A DNA stretch of 64,000 nt, from the NCBI GenBank assembly GCA_964403075.1, contig CAYOEV010000001.1, forward strand, positions 248,001-312,000, written 5' to 3'. Under the pieces are notes generated by a model, which saw only the letters and a list, made by a program, of their open reading frames with translations, ran no database searches and was not told where the DNA came from. Position 1 is the stretch's first letter. Every line of letters begins with the position of its first letter. The stretch comes from CAYOEV01 sp964403075. Its GTDB lineage: Bacteria; Bacteroidota; Bacteroidia; Cytophagales; Cyclobacteriaceae. The position numbers and the translations under genes are program-made. Of the stretch, positions 54,108-63,183 are shown piece after piece.

Positions 54108-54115
54108 TATCTTTG
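54108..54115 (+). promoter_or_regulatory. -7 promoter element (TATCTTTG) for the TPR protein-ribH pair
   Basis: Exact TAnnTTTG match 21 bases before the ATG at 54137. It overlaps the right arm of a short inverted repeat (ATAGAA/TTCTAT at 54093-54110). Confidence 0.5.
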
Positions 54116-54136
54116 CCAGCTGGAAAATTTCTTTAA

Positions 54137-54832
54137 ATGGCTAAGTCAACAAAATTGCCGGAACATAACGTGCTTGAGGATTCAAATGCGATAGTATCCA
54201 AAACGGAGGCATTCCTAAAGGATAAGCGGAATAGAAATATTACCACAATAGTTGCGGGAGTCCTCTTATTGGGCGTGGTGGCATTATTTTTTTATCGGTC
54301 TCATCAGGCCAATCAGAATCAGGAAGCTTATGAAGAAATGTTCCAAGCTGAAAATTATTTCCAAAGCGACAGTCTGAGTCTTGCCCTCAATGGAGATGGC
54401 TTGCAGTATGGGTTTTTGGATATAATTGCTGAATATTCTGGAACGGAGGCGGCTAACCTGGCCAATTTTTATGCGGGTGCTTGCTACTTAAAATTGGGTG
54501 ATTTCACCTCCGCAATCCGATACTTTGATGCATTTCGATCCAGTGATTTCATTCTTCAGGCCAGAGCCTATGCGCTGATAGGGGATGCCAATATGGAACT
54601 AGAAAAGTATGAAGACGCCATCTCTGCTTACGAAGATGCCGTTGATTACAAACCAAATAAAGCATTTACTCCGGTTTATGTCGAGAAACTTGCAATAGCG
54701 CAGGAGAATGCCGGGGATTTGGAAGGGGCTATCGAAAGCTACGAGGAAATCATCCAAACTTACAGAGATGATCCTACTCGTTTGAATGCGGCCAAGAGAA
54801 ATAAAGCCCGACTGGAAGCTTTGATCAACTAA
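54137..54832 (+). CDS. Membrane-anchored tetratricopeptide-repeat protein (YfgM-like)
   Basis: 231 residues. A basic cytoplasmic start is followed by one membrane segment (TTIVAGVLLLGVVALFFYR, about 36-54). The TPR region has QAENYFQSDSLSLALNGDG, then ANFYAGACYLKLGDFTSAIR, RAYALIGDANMELEKYEDAI and a final repeat with ENAGDLEGAIESYEEIIQTY. The layout recalls the periplasmic chaperone partner YfgM. It probably acts in envelope protein handling. The stop overlaps the ribH start by one base (TAATG). This pairing is common in Bacteroidota, though the link to riboflavin is not evident. Confidence 0.82.
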   Translation: MAKSTKLPEHNVLEDSNAIVSKTEAFLKDKRNRNITTIVAGVLLLGVVALFFYRSHQANQNQEAYEEMFQAENYFQSDSLSLALNGDGLQYGFLDIIAEYSGTEAANLANFYAGACYLKLGDFTSAIRYFDAFRSSDFILQARAYALIGDANMELEKYEDAISAYEDAVDYKPNKAFTPVYVEKLAIAQENAGDLEGAIESYEEIIQTYRDDPTRLNAAKRNKARLEALIN

Positions 54833-55317
54833 TGTCTTCTAAAGATCATTCTCTATCGACTAAAACACATGTGCTTTTAGATGCGGAGCATTTGCGAATA
54901 GCGGTGGTAGTTGCTGCATGGAATGACGCAATTACCAATTCGCTGTATTCCGGAACTTTGGCCACTTTGCTTGCATCAGGGGTAAAAAAAGATCATATCG
55001 TCTATCGGCGGGTACCAGGGGCTTTTGAGTTACCGTTGATGGCCCAGTGGATGGCGGAGCAAGCATCGATCGATGCGGTCATTTGCCTGGGTTGTATCAT
55101 TCAGGGAGACACGCCTCATTTTGACTTTATCAGTAAGTCAACCGCGCAAGGCATCATGGATGTGACACTTAAGTATGGTAAACCTGTTGTTTTTGGAGTC
55201 CTTACCACCCTTACGATGAAGCAAGCAGAAGAACGGGCAGGGGGAAAGCATGGTAATAAAGGTGACGAAGCGGCCGTTACCGCGCTCGAAATGCTCAAGG
55301 CCCGTCAGACCCAGTAA
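54832..55317 (+). CDS. ribH: 6,7-dimethyl-8-ribityllumazine synthase
   Basis: 161 residues. Family motifs are WNDAITNSLYSGTLATLLAS, RVPGAFELPLMAQWMA, CLGCIIQGDTPHFDFISKST, GKPVVFGVLTTLTMKQAEER and GGKHGNKGDEAAVTALEML. The His in PHFD is the catalytic residue. It catalyses the penultimate step of riboflavin synthesis. No other rib genes are near. It is translationally coupled to the TPR gene (TAATG), and its end overlaps the opposing antiporter gene by 13 bases. Confidence 0.96.
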   Translation: MSSKDHSLSTKTHVLLDAEHLRIAVVVAAWNDAITNSLYSGTLATLLASGVKKDHIVYRRVPGAFELPLMAQWMAEQASIDAVICLGCIIQGDTPHFDFISKSTAQGIMDVTLKYGKPVVFGVLTTLTMKQAEERAGGKHGNKGDEAAVTALEMLKARQTQ

Positions 55318-56798
55318 AAGAATAGCAGCCAGATAACTACAAGAAGGGGAATTAGAAAGGGAACGGAAAAGCGAATCATGTAGCCAAAAAACGAAGGCAT
55401 TTTAATACCCACTTGCTCAGCAATTGATTTAACCATAAAGTTGGGCCCGTTGCCAATGTAGGTCATCGCTCCAAAGAAAACGGCAGAGACAGAGATCGAC
55501 TTCAAAAAAATAATTGAGTTAGGCATTTCTCCAGCAGCAAAGTTGCGAACGTTTTCAAGATTGTTAATATCTGCCCCGGCAGAAGCCATGGCGGCGGTAA
55601 GAAAATTGATATAAGTGGGCGCATTATCTAAAAAACCAGAAAGTAATCCGGTGCCCCAATAGAGTGTGTTTTCCGATATCAGTTGCGTTCCTTGAGCTGA
55701 CTGGGCAAAATTTCCTACCAACTCAAGTGCGGGCATCATGGTGCCAAATATGCCAATAAAAATAAAGGCTACCTCGCGTATCGGCTCAAAGCTGAATTCA
55801 TTTCCGCTCAGTGCCTGTTTGTCGGCCATACGGAAGGAGAGGTAAGCGGCACTCAGCATGATGCACTCTCGCATGAATGAAAAAGTCTGACCCTCATAGG
55901 TAATGCCTGGAACCCAACTAAAGATGTTTGGATCCAGAAATACGGATGCCACAATGACTGCCAGCCAGACAAAATTGCGCGTTCCCCGAATGGAGATCTT
56001 TCCAGTAGGATTCACTTCATCTTCCTCATCGATAAATTGATAACCTTTATTTTTTTTGTCGAGCACATAAAACATGGTCAATAAAATAGTTACGGCAGTG
56101 AGCCATGGTATCCAATTATGGACCAATGTCCACTCGAAGGGTATTCCTTTAAGGAATCCAAGAAAGAGCGGTGGATCACCAATCGGCGTCAATGCACCTC
56201 CAATATTGCTAACTAGGAAAATAAAGAAAATAATGTGATAGGCCCGGATCCTGTTTTTATTTAACCTAATAAAAGGCCGGATGAGCAACATAGATGCGCC
56301 GGTGGTTCCAATAATGTTGGCGGTGACTGCGCCAATGGCGAGTAAAACCAAGTTGGTTCTTGGTTTTGCTGCTTTGTCTACAATGATCATAATACCGCCA
56401 GAGGCAACGTAAAGACCCGTCAATAGGGCGATGAATTGAAAATATTCGAACATGGCATGGACGGGTCCATGTTGGTTGCCCAAGACAAATAGGTAATAGC
56501 AAACAATCAAAACAGCCAGTACAATCGCAATAATCGGGTAGTTTTTATGCCAGAAGTGTTCATAAAAGAGGGGACCCGTTGCAATCATTAAAAGCAATAG
56601 TGCAAACGGTATCACGCTCCATCCGGCTGGGGTAGGGCTATGACCATTACCATGGTTATCCCCATGAGATGAGCCATCATTCAATTGTGAAATCTCTGTT
56701 TGTGCTTTTGGAGGCACGTCATGGGTATTCTGCGCATGGCCCAAAGTGCTAGTGATAAAAATGAAGCAGAGGATCGTTAATCTTAGGTACAAGTTCAT
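55305..56798 (-). CDS. Na+/H+ antiporter, NhaD/CitMHS-like
   Basis: 497 residues from the ATG at 56798, which starts a signal-like hydrophobic segment (MNLYLRLTILCFIFITSTLG). A His-rich extracytoplasmic loop follows (SSHGDNHGNGH), then about eleven membrane segments. NIIGTTGASMLLIRP, VSNIGGALTPIGDPPLFLGF and GLLSGFLDNAPTYINFLTAA are the family motifs of ion-transporter-superfamily sodium:proton antiporters. It probably exports Na+ for pH and salt balance. The His-rich loop might sense pH or metal; that is speculative. It follows the glutamate dehydrogenase gene on the same strand, 46 bases away. Confidence 0.85.
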   Translation of the reverse strand: MNLYLRLTILCFIFITSTLGHAQNTHDVPPKAQTEISQLNDGSSHGDNHGNGHSPTPAGWSVIPFALLLLMIATGPLFYEHFWHKNYPIIAIVLAVLIVCYYLFVLGNQHGPVHAMFEYFQFIALLTGLYVASGGIMIIVDKAAKPRTNLVLLAIGAVTANIIGTTGASMLLIRPFIRLNKNRIRAYHIIFFIFLVSNIGGALTPIGDPPLFLGFLKGIPFEWTLVHNWIPWLTAVTILLTMFYVLDKKNKGYQFIDEEDEVNPTGKISIRGTRNFVWLAVIVASVFLDPNIFSWVPGITYEGQTFSFMRECIMLSAAYLSFRMADKQALSGNEFSFEPIREVAFIFIGIFGTMMPALELVGNFAQSAQGTQLISENTLYWGTGLLSGFLDNAPTYINFLTAAMASAGADINNLENVRNFAAGEMPNSIIFLKSISVSAVFFGAMTYIGNGPNFMVKSIAEQVGIKMPSFFGYMIRFSVPFLIPLLVVIWLLFFYWV

Positions 56799-56844
56799 GC
56801 GGACAGTTACAATATGGTGATTGTTATAAAAATTGTACAATCAT

Positions 56845-58077
56845 TTAAAGCAGTTCGGACAACGCCTTGGACAATGCACTAGACGCGAGATGGGTACGCT
56901 CAGGACTTCGTTCATGAACAGCTACAAGTGCTTGCTTAATGGTTTCAGAGATATCTTCAAATATACTTGCATCAGTAACTTGCTCATTGTTGAGTGGGTT
57001 CATTAAAAATGCGAAAGTGCGAGCCATGCCGCAGTTGGCTATAAAATCTACCAAAAGGGACACATGCTGATCCACGTATTCCGCGATGGGTCCGTAAAAT
57101 ATTTCCTGATCACTGAAAGGGACATTTGCGCCACAGGACACCACTTCCAATCCATTCTCGATCAGCTGTTCTGCCTGAGGACGCGATACGATGCGGGATG
57201 CAGCACAGGGAGCAAATATTTCTGCGCCTTGGGACCAGATGGTTTCATTACATGCTTTAAATGGTATCAGATTATCGGCTACCAGTTGATTTCCTTTTCG
57301 GTCATGAAAAAGCTTTTTGATTTCGGCAAGGCCAATCCCTTCTTCGAATAGCAGTCCGCCTTGTTTATCAATGATTCCAACAATTTTTACGCCATATTTT
57401 GCCAAATAGAGAGCTGCTGTGGCGCCTACATTTCCCCAACCCTGGATGATGGCTTTTTTACTTGTAATATCACCTCCCCAGATTTGGTAATAGTGGCGAA
57501 TGGCTTCAGCCACACCAAATCCGGTGATCATGTCTGCGATGGTGTACTTCTTATTAGAGTTGGGCGTGTAGTTGTAATCTTCAATAACTTTAGAAACCCC
57601 CTGACGCAAACGTCCAAGAATATGGATTTTCTGGGGTCTGGTAGGTTGAAAATGACCTGTGACAATGCCTTCTTGTGGATGCCATAACCCAAAATCTTCT
57701 GTGATGGGTATCACTTCGTGGATTTCATCGACGTTCATATCACCTCCGGTACCGTAATAGTTTCGTAAAATGGGAGAAACGGCCCGATACCATCTACGAA
57801 GTACGTCTCCTTTCCGGGGGTCCTGTGGATCAAAATTGATGCCCGATTTAGCACCTCCAATGGGTGGCCCGGAAACAGTGAATTTTATCTCCATTGTTTT
57901 GGCCAGTGACTCGACTTCCCGGCAATCCAAACCTTTTCGCATGCGCGTGCCACCGCCAGCCGCACCACCTCTCAAAGAGTTAATCACTACCCAACCTTCC
58001 GCGTCTGTTTCGGAATCTGACCATTCAAACACTATTTCCGGGCGACGGGCTTCAAATTTTTTTAGTAGATCTTTCAT
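56845..58077 (-). CDS. Glu/Leu/Phe/Val dehydrogenase family protein
   Basis: 410 residues. The catalytic region is seen in SLRGGAAGGGTRMRKGL and the lysine in PPIGGAKSGINFDPQD. GTGGDMNVDEIHEVIPITED is also characteristic. The NAD(P)-binding domain begins AIIQGWGNVGATAALYLAKY. The acidic or neutral substrate choice (glutamate, leucine, phenylalanine or valine) cannot be read with certainty; glutamate dehydrogenase is likely. It may share a transcript with the antiporter downstream. Confidence 0.9.
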   Translation of the reverse strand: MKDLLKKFEARRPEIVFEWSDSETDAEGWVVINSLRGGAAGGGTRMRKGLDCREVESLAKTMEIKFTVSGPPIGGAKSGINFDPQDPRKGDVLRRWYRAVSPILRNYYGTGGDMNVDEIHEVIPITEDFGLWHPQEGIVTGHFQPTRPQKIHILGRLRQGVSKVIEDYNYTPNSNKKYTIADMITGFGVAEAIRHYYQIWGGDITSKKAIIQGWGNVGATAALYLAKYGVKIVGIIDKQGGLLFEEGIGLAEIKKLFHDRKGNQLVADNLIPFKACNETIWSQGAEIFAPCAASRIVSRPQAEQLIENGLEVVSCGANVPFSDQEIFYGPIAEYVDQHVSLLVDFIANCGMARTFAFLMNPLNNEQVTDASIFEDISETIKQALVAVHERSPERTHLASSALSKALSELL

Positions 58078-58112
58078 AGGTAGGTGTTGTACACTTGGTT
58101 AAAATTAGTAGA

Positions 58113-59153
58113 TCAAGAATGAATGTGGATGAGACCGGCTATAGAATCCTTTTTAGCACCGGTAGACGTTGACAACACATTTGGTATGTTTAATAGTCGG
58201 CAAATGGCAAGAAAGGCAAAAATGATGGCCTCCTTGTAGTTTATCGATGTTTTGTCTGGTATAAGTAAAGAGGCGCCAACGAGTCGTTGCTCCAGATTGT
58301 CAATTAGATGTTTATTGTAAGCACCTCCACCCGTGACGAGGACTTCGCCTTTATCGGGCCAGTAGGGTTGCAGGTTATGAACAAGTAGTTCGATTAAGGT
58401 TTTCATGGCATTTGCAGGATGGGTTGACAGGTTCAAGAAGTGTTGCCTGACCCATTGATTGTCCATCGATTTAGGAAATGGGAGTGAGAAGAAGGGTAGC
58501 TGTTGCCATTGTCGCAATAATTCTATGTTTACGGTCCCCTGGATGGAATATTTGCCCTCGTCATCAAAGGGTTGGCCCAGATTCCGTGCATAGTGATTCA
58601 ATACCTGATTACACGGGCAAATGTCGCCTGCCATCCAATCTTCGGTACGGGTAAGGTTGGCAATACCGCCTAGATTGAGATAACCAGTAAATCCGGGGAA
58701 AAGGTGCTTTTCACCAAATGGGACCAAAGGGGCGCCCTGGCCGCCCAATGCCAAATCTGCCGTGCGAAAGTCTGTCACAGTGGGAGTAGTTGTTGCTACA
58801 TTTATTTGCGCGCCGTGTCCCAGCTGGAATGAATAGCCATGTTCGGGTGCATGAGTTATTGTGGGTCCGTGATAGCCAATGACATCCACAGGGCCCCAAT
58901 TCAACCGATTGATTTCAGTCCCGATCCAATTTCCCAAACGGGCGTTGGCGCTCATTATTTCCCTGAAACTAGGATTTTCTGCCAACACAATGCTGCAGAA
59001 AGTTTCATTTAAAGGAATGCTTTCGGTGCGCAAGCATTGCCATTTCCAACGACCATTTGCTGTGGAAAATTGGCAGAGGGCGAGATCTATCGCGTCTAGC
59101 GAAGAGCCGCACATAATGCCTATGGCCATATATTTGGAATATTGATTCATCAT
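58113..59153 (-). CDS. anmK: Anhydro-N-acetylmuramic acid kinase
   Basis: 346 residues. The nucleotide-binding loop is AIGIMCGSSLDAIDLALCQF, the family motif being G-x-M-S-G-T-S-L-D-G with changes here. GYHGPTITHAPEHGYSFQLG and YLNLGGIANLTRTEDWMAGD also match. AnmK phosphorylates and opens anhydroMurNAc in cell-wall recycling. Three in-frame ATGs are possible (59153, 59150, 59129). It starts 2 bases from the divergent coaX, so both promoters must lie in the neighbouring gene. Confidence 0.93.
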   Translation of the reverse strand: MMNQYSKYMAIGIMCGSSLDAIDLALCQFSTANGRWKWQCLRTESIPLNETFCSIVLAENPSFREIMSANARLGNWIGTEINRLNWGPVDVIGYHGPTITHAPEHGYSFQLGHGAQINVATTTPTVTDFRTADLALGGQGAPLVPFGEKHLFPGFTGYLNLGGIANLTRTEDWMAGDICPCNQVLNHYARNLGQPFDDEGKYSIQGTVNIELLRQWQQLPFFSLPFPKSMDNQWVRQHFLNLSTHPANAMKTLIELLVHNLQPYWPDKGEVLVTGGGAYNKHLIDNLEQRLVGASLLIPDKTSINYKEAIIFAFLAICRLLNIPNVLSTSTGAKKDSIAGLIHIHS

Positions 59154-59155
59154 GT

Positions 59156-59863
59156 ATGATTGTTGGCGTAGATATCGGAAACACCAAAATTAAGGCTGCA
59201 GCTTTTAGCCATGATAAAATTGGTGCAATACATCAATTCGACGGCTTGCATCAGGTTTGCGCACATTGGCCGGCACATGACTTATGGATTTGTTCTGTAG
59301 GCATGCGGCAGCCGGAAGTTGCGCGGGTGACGGATCGATTTCATTGGTTAAGCGCGAATACTGCCTTACCACTCCAATTGAATTACGATACGCCGGAATC
59401 TTTGGGGGCAGATCGCATTGCCCTGGCCGTTGGTGCCAGGACTTTAATGCACAATCCCACTGTGCTTGTGATAGACATCGGAACCTGTGTGACCTACGAT
59501 CTTATTCATTACGAACAATACTTGGGTGGTGCCATTACCCCGGGAGTGGACATGCGATTGGCAGGCATGCATACCGGGACCCGTGGGTTGCCCGATTTAC
59601 GTCCGCTGGACATGAATTCAAAAATTGAATTGCCCGGCAAATCCACAAAATCTTGTATGCAATCCGGAGTAGTCGCAGGTTTGCAATACGAAATGCAAGG
59701 TTTTATAACGAATTTTAACAAACAATACGGCCCCCTGGAGGTACTGTTGACTGGAGGTTTGGCTTCTTACTTTGAATCCAAAATAAAAGCATACACCTTT
59801 GCAAGCTCAAAAATTGTGCTCACAGGATTACATGGTATCTGGAGGTTTAATGAAGGGCTTTAG
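59156..59863 (+). CDS. coaX: Type III pantothenate kinase CoaX
   Basis: 235 residues. The ASKHA-fold motifs are GVDIGNTKIKAAAF at the start, ESLGADRIALAVGART in the middle, IDIGTCVTYDLIHYEQYLGG and LLTGGLASYF near the end. CoaX phosphorylates pantothenate, the first step of coenzyme A synthesis. Its 3' end overlaps the start of the outer-membrane protein gene by 14 bases, so it heads the envelope operon to its right. The divergent anmK gene starts 2 bases upstream. Confidence 0.95.
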   Translation: MIVGVDIGNTKIKAAAFSHDKIGAIHQFDGLHQVCAHWPAHDLWICSVGMRQPEVARVTDRFHWLSANTALPLQLNYDTPESLGADRIALAVGARTLMHNPTVLVIDIGTCVTYDLIHYEQYLGGAITPGVDMRLAGMHTGTRGLPDLRPLDMNSKIELPGKSTKSCMQSGVVAGLQYEMQGFITNFNKQYGPLEVLLTGGLASYFESKIKAYTFASSKIVLTGLHGIWRFNEGL

Positions 59864-61106
59864 TTTATTATTCTTTTATTTATTGCTGACAACGCAACTG
59901 AAGGCACAAACACAATCCTCTGTGTACTCAGAAAATGGTTTGGGTTTATTCCTGCCTTTTGGCGAACCCAATTATCAGTCGATGGGCGGTGTAGGTATCG
60001 GTACACCCAATATATGGCATCCGAACACAAAGAATCCCGCTTATCTCGTGCTAAATAGCCTGACTACTTTTCAGGTAGGTCTCGAAACTGATAGGAGAAA
60101 AGTCAGCGTGGAAGGGCAGGAAGAAAATAGGGTATCGGGTGGTCTACGTTATCTAAACTTGTCTTTCCCAGCCATTTCAGGAAAATGGACGACTGCATTT
60201 TCTCTAAGGCCTTTGACCACGGTCAATTACGAGATTACGGGTTTAGATTCCATTAGTGGTGGTATCCTGACCTCGACATTTAAAGGTTCCGGTGGCATCA
60301 CGTCTTTGTTGTGGTCAAATGGTTTTCGAATCACAGATGAGTTGTTTCTGGGCGTGAAAGGTATTTACCTTTTTGGCTCCCTGGAAGATGAGGTATCTAC
60401 AGACATCATTGACGATGCGGGCACCAGTCTCTTGGTTGATTTTACTGATCAAAAGTTTTACAATGATCTGAACTTTTCTATATCTGCCGCTTACCGAAAA
60501 AAATTTAGAGATGAAAAATTCCTAAATGTAGGTTTTATCTATGAGCCGCGGGTGAAATTGGACGGGACCAATACTTTAGTTTCGGAAACTAGCCGTAAGT
60601 CCGATGGCGTACTGTTACAAGAAAGTACCCTACTTGAGGGAGTATCCATTGCCACCTCTTTGCCCACACGAATGGGTTTTGGTTTATCCTATGAATTGTT
60701 CAATAGACTACAATTGGGTCTGGATTTTGAACGGGCTTTCTGGAACGAAGTAGAGTCAGAATTAACAGATTCGAAAGTGCAGAACACTACGGAAATAGGT
60801 TTTGGAGCTTCTTGGACGCCCGATTTCTCAAGTATTAACAATTATTTTGAACGAGCAACCTATCGTTTTGGGTTAACTTTCTCCACCTTACCCTATACCA
60901 TTGAGGATGAGACTATTTCGGATTTTGGTATCAATATTGGAGGTAGGTTCCCTGCAGGGCCTGCCAGAGTTTCATCACTGGACCTGTCTTTACAGCAGGG
61001 TTGGCTGGGAACTACGAGAAACGGATTGGTGAGAGAGGCCTACTTTAAGATCGTCTTTGGTGTGACGATAAATGACAGATGGTTTGTAAAAAGACGTTAT
61101 GATTAA
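59850..61106 (+). CDS. Outer-membrane barrel protein
   Basis: 418 residues from the ATG at 59850, preceded by a GGAGG-like sequence (59841-59845), with a signal peptide ending TTQLKAQ. The pattern YSENGLGLFLPFGEPNYQSM, then GGVGIGTPNIWHPNTKNPAY is typical of a Bacteroidota outer-membrane protein family resembling FadL-type barrels. Further strands include SLRPLTTVNYEITGLDSISG and GFGLSYELFNRLQLGLDFER. Its ligand is unknown. It overlaps coaX and is followed by a TPR gene 11 bases away. Confidence 0.8.
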   Translation: MKGFSLLFFYLLLTTQLKAQTQSSVYSENGLGLFLPFGEPNYQSMGGVGIGTPNIWHPNTKNPAYLVLNSLTTFQVGLETDRRKVSVEGQEENRVSGGLRYLNLSFPAISGKWTTAFSLRPLTTVNYEITGLDSISGGILTSTFKGSGGITSLLWSNGFRITDELFLGVKGIYLFGSLEDEVSTDIIDDAGTSLLVDFTDQKFYNDLNFSISAAYRKKFRDEKFLNVGFIYEPRVKLDGTNTLVSETSRKSDGVLLQESTLLEGVSIATSLPTRMGFGLSYELFNRLQLGLDFERAFWNEVESELTDSKVQNTTEIGFGASWTPDFSSINNYFERATYRFGLTFSTLPYTIEDETISDFGINIGGRFPAGPARVSSLDLSLQQGWLGTTRNGLVREAYFKIVFGVTINDRWFVKRRYD

Positions 61107-61117
61107 AATGTGAAGCG

Positions 61118-62437
61118 ATGAATAGGATTACAACAATTGCAGGTATTGCCTTCATGACACTATTTTATTATGTAAGTGCGCAAGAGAATGTGAATTGTCC
61201 TTGCGTGCAGAACTACGAAGGTGGATGGTGTTGGGGAGCCGACCCAGATATGGCAAAAGAGAAAAATGCCTACTACACAGATGCTTTTAAGGCGGGGAGA
61301 ATGAAGGATGCGATTCCGGCATTGGAATGGCTCGTAGAAAATACGCCTAATCTGAATAAATCCGTCTATGTAAATGGAGCCAAGATTTTTGAAACGCTGG
61401 CACTTCAGGAAACCGATGCCGTAAAAAAGAAGGAGTATACGGAAAAAGCGTTGGCCATGTACGATCGTCGAATGGTGTGTTTCGACAACGAGGCTTACGT
61501 ACTAAACAGAAAAGCGCTTGCAGCTTACAAGCTCCTCAAAGGAGATCAGACAAAATACCAGGAACTACTTGATTTGTTCGATCGGGCCTACGAATTGAAT
61601 CAGGATAAAATGTACGACAACAACCTCTTGGCCTACATGGACGTGATGCGGCGTTACAAAGCCGTGGGTAACACGCTGCCGGATGAGCGCGTGTTCGATA
61701 GGTATTTCAATATTGTCGAAATTATGGATGCCAAAGAGGGTATATCTCCAAAATTACGTGACAACGTAGATAAACTGCTCTTAACCATTGTACCGGAAAT
61801 AGATTGTGAAATTGTTATCAAAAATTTCGGTCCCAAATTCGAGGCAAATCCGGACATCAAAATGGCCAAGAAAATCTTTCAGTTGATGCTAACGGGAAAA
61901 TGCACAGACCACCCGCTTGCCATGAAAACAGGTAAGTTTATTCAGGGGGTGGAGCCGAATTATGGCATATCTAAGTTCCTGGCCATTACAGCCAATGCGA
62001 ATGGAGACAAGGAGACAGCCATGCAATATTTTGAGGAGGCCTTGACACTAACTGATGAGAATGTGAAAAAGTCTGAACTTTATTTGAGCATGGCACGGAT
62101 AAAAGCCACGCAAGGTGCAAAATCTACTGCGAGAGGACTGGCAAGACAGGCACTGTCAGCCGATCCAAGTCAACGCGAAGCATACAAGTTCATTGGCGAT
62201 CTCTACATGACTTCCTTTGGGGATTGTCAGGAAGGTGTGAGTAAAACCAAGGATAGGGCAGTATTTATTGCCGCTTACGATCAATATAAAATGGCCAATC
62301 ATGAAGCGGGAATGAAAAAAGCCAAAGATGCATTTCCTTCTGCGGAAGAGATTTTTACGGAAGGCTATGAAAAAGGACAGCAGATCGTCGTGAATTGTTG
62401 GATTAATGAAACGGTATCAATTGATATTCGTGATTAG
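61118..62437 (+). CDS. Secreted tetratricopeptide-repeat protein
   Basis: 439 residues with a signal peptide (MNRITTIAGIAFMTLFYYVS). The mature start has cysteines (NCPCVQNYEGGWCWG) and then helical TPR-like units, e.g. YTDAFKAGRMKDAIPALEWL, KALAMYDRRMVCFDNEAYVL, DRAYELNQDKMYDNNLLAYM and ARIKATQGAKSTARGLARQA. It is probably periplasmic. The fixed position between the barrel protein and lptC in this operon suggests an envelope-assembly role, but no specific function is known to me. Confidence 0.8.
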   Translation: MNRITTIAGIAFMTLFYYVSAQENVNCPCVQNYEGGWCWGADPDMAKEKNAYYTDAFKAGRMKDAIPALEWLVENTPNLNKSVYVNGAKIFETLALQETDAVKKKEYTEKALAMYDRRMVCFDNEAYVLNRKALAAYKLLKGDQTKYQELLDLFDRAYELNQDKMYDNNLLAYMDVMRRYKAVGNTLPDERVFDRYFNIVEIMDAKEGISPKLRDNVDKLLLTIVPEIDCEIVIKNFGPKFEANPDIKMAKKIFQLMLTGKCTDHPLAMKTGKFIQGVEPNYGISKFLAITANANGDKETAMQYFEEALTLTDENVKKSELYLSMARIKATQGAKSTARGLARQALSADPSQREAYKFIGDLYMTSFGDCQEGVSKTKDRAVFIAAYDQYKMANHEAGMKKAKDAFPSAEEIFTEGYEKGQQIVVNCWINETVSIDIRD

Positions 62438-62471
62438 ACACCTATTAGGGCCTTTTTATAAAACGGTTGTA

Positions 62472-63026
62472 GTGACAAACTGCGGCCGTTTTTTTATCGG
62501 CTTCTTGGCACTAATAAGTATGGGCTGCAATCAGGATAAAGAGGCCCTGAATCAGCCGGTTTGGGAGGGTCCAACGATGAGTCTCGACAGTGTGAATACC
62601 ATGATGACAGATTCGGCGGAAATGCAGGTACGTATCATTGCACCCAAAGAGCAGGCTTACAACAATGGGGATAAGGAATGGAAAAAAGGTCTTTATCTTC
62701 AATATTATGATAAGGAAGGAGCAGTCACTACCACATTTAAGTCTGATTATGCTTTTTATGACCGCGAAAAACATCTCTACAAGGGCGTGGGTAAGGTAGC
62801 AGTGCAAAACAGAATGAACGGAGATGAACTCAATACTGAAGAGTTGTTTTGGGATCCAAACGAAAAGCGTTTCTTTACGGACAGGTATGTGACAATATCT
62901 ACTTCAACGGAATTACATACCGGTGAAGGGCTGACGGCCAGTGAGGATTTCACGTATTATAAAATCATAGCACCTTCAGGGTCGTTTCCTTTGAAGCAAA
63001 GTGAAGAAGAAGATGAAATTGATTGA
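62472..63026 (+). CDS. lptC: LPS export periplasmic protein LptC-like lipoprotein
   Basis: 184 residues from the GTG at 62472, giving a lipobox signal (MTNCGRFFIGFLALISMGC, Cys 19). An ATG at 62406 would overlap the previous gene and bury the signal. The mature part has the LptC/OstA-like beta-jelly pattern: MQVRIIAPKEQAYNNGDKEW, then TFKSDYAFYDREKHLYKGVG, NTEELFWDPNEKRFFTDRYV and TGEGLTASEDFTYYKI. LptC shuttles lipopolysaccharide from the inner membrane to LptA. No other lpt gene is near. Anchoring by a lipobox rather than a membrane helix is normal for this phylum, as far as I recall. Confidence 0.82.
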   Translation: MTNCGRFFIGFLALISMGCNQDKEALNQPVWEGPTMSLDSVNTMMTDSAEMQVRIIAPKEQAYNNGDKEWKKGLYLQYYDKEGAVTTTFKSDYAFYDREKHLYKGVGKVAVQNRMNGDELNTEELFWDPNEKRFFTDRYVTISTSTELHTGEGLTASEDFTYYKIIAPSGSFPLKQSEEEDEID

Positions 63027-63183
63027 CACCATACTTTTTGTGCTGGCCCTGTGTTTTTTTGTTGTAGGTTTATATGAAACCATTTATTTCGGTATTGAGA
63101 CGACCTACTGGCTTTTTATGCTAAGTCTCATCCTACTTTTTTTGTATTATTACAGGAAGTCACAAATCCGTAAGAACTCTTGA
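63013..63183 (+). CDS. Small two-helix membrane protein
   Basis: 56 residues from the ATG at 63013 (a GTG lies at 63001). Two membrane segments, LIDTILFVLALCFFVVGLYE and TYWLFMLSLILLFLYYY, are joined by a short loop and end in a basic tail (RKSQIRKNS). It overlaps the end of lptC by 14 bases. Its stop overlaps the next gene's start. I recognise no named family. Tight overlaps on both sides argue that it is real. Confidence 0.7.
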   Translation: MKLIDTILFVLALCFFVVGLYETIYFGIETTYWLFMLSLILLFLYYYRKSQIRKNS

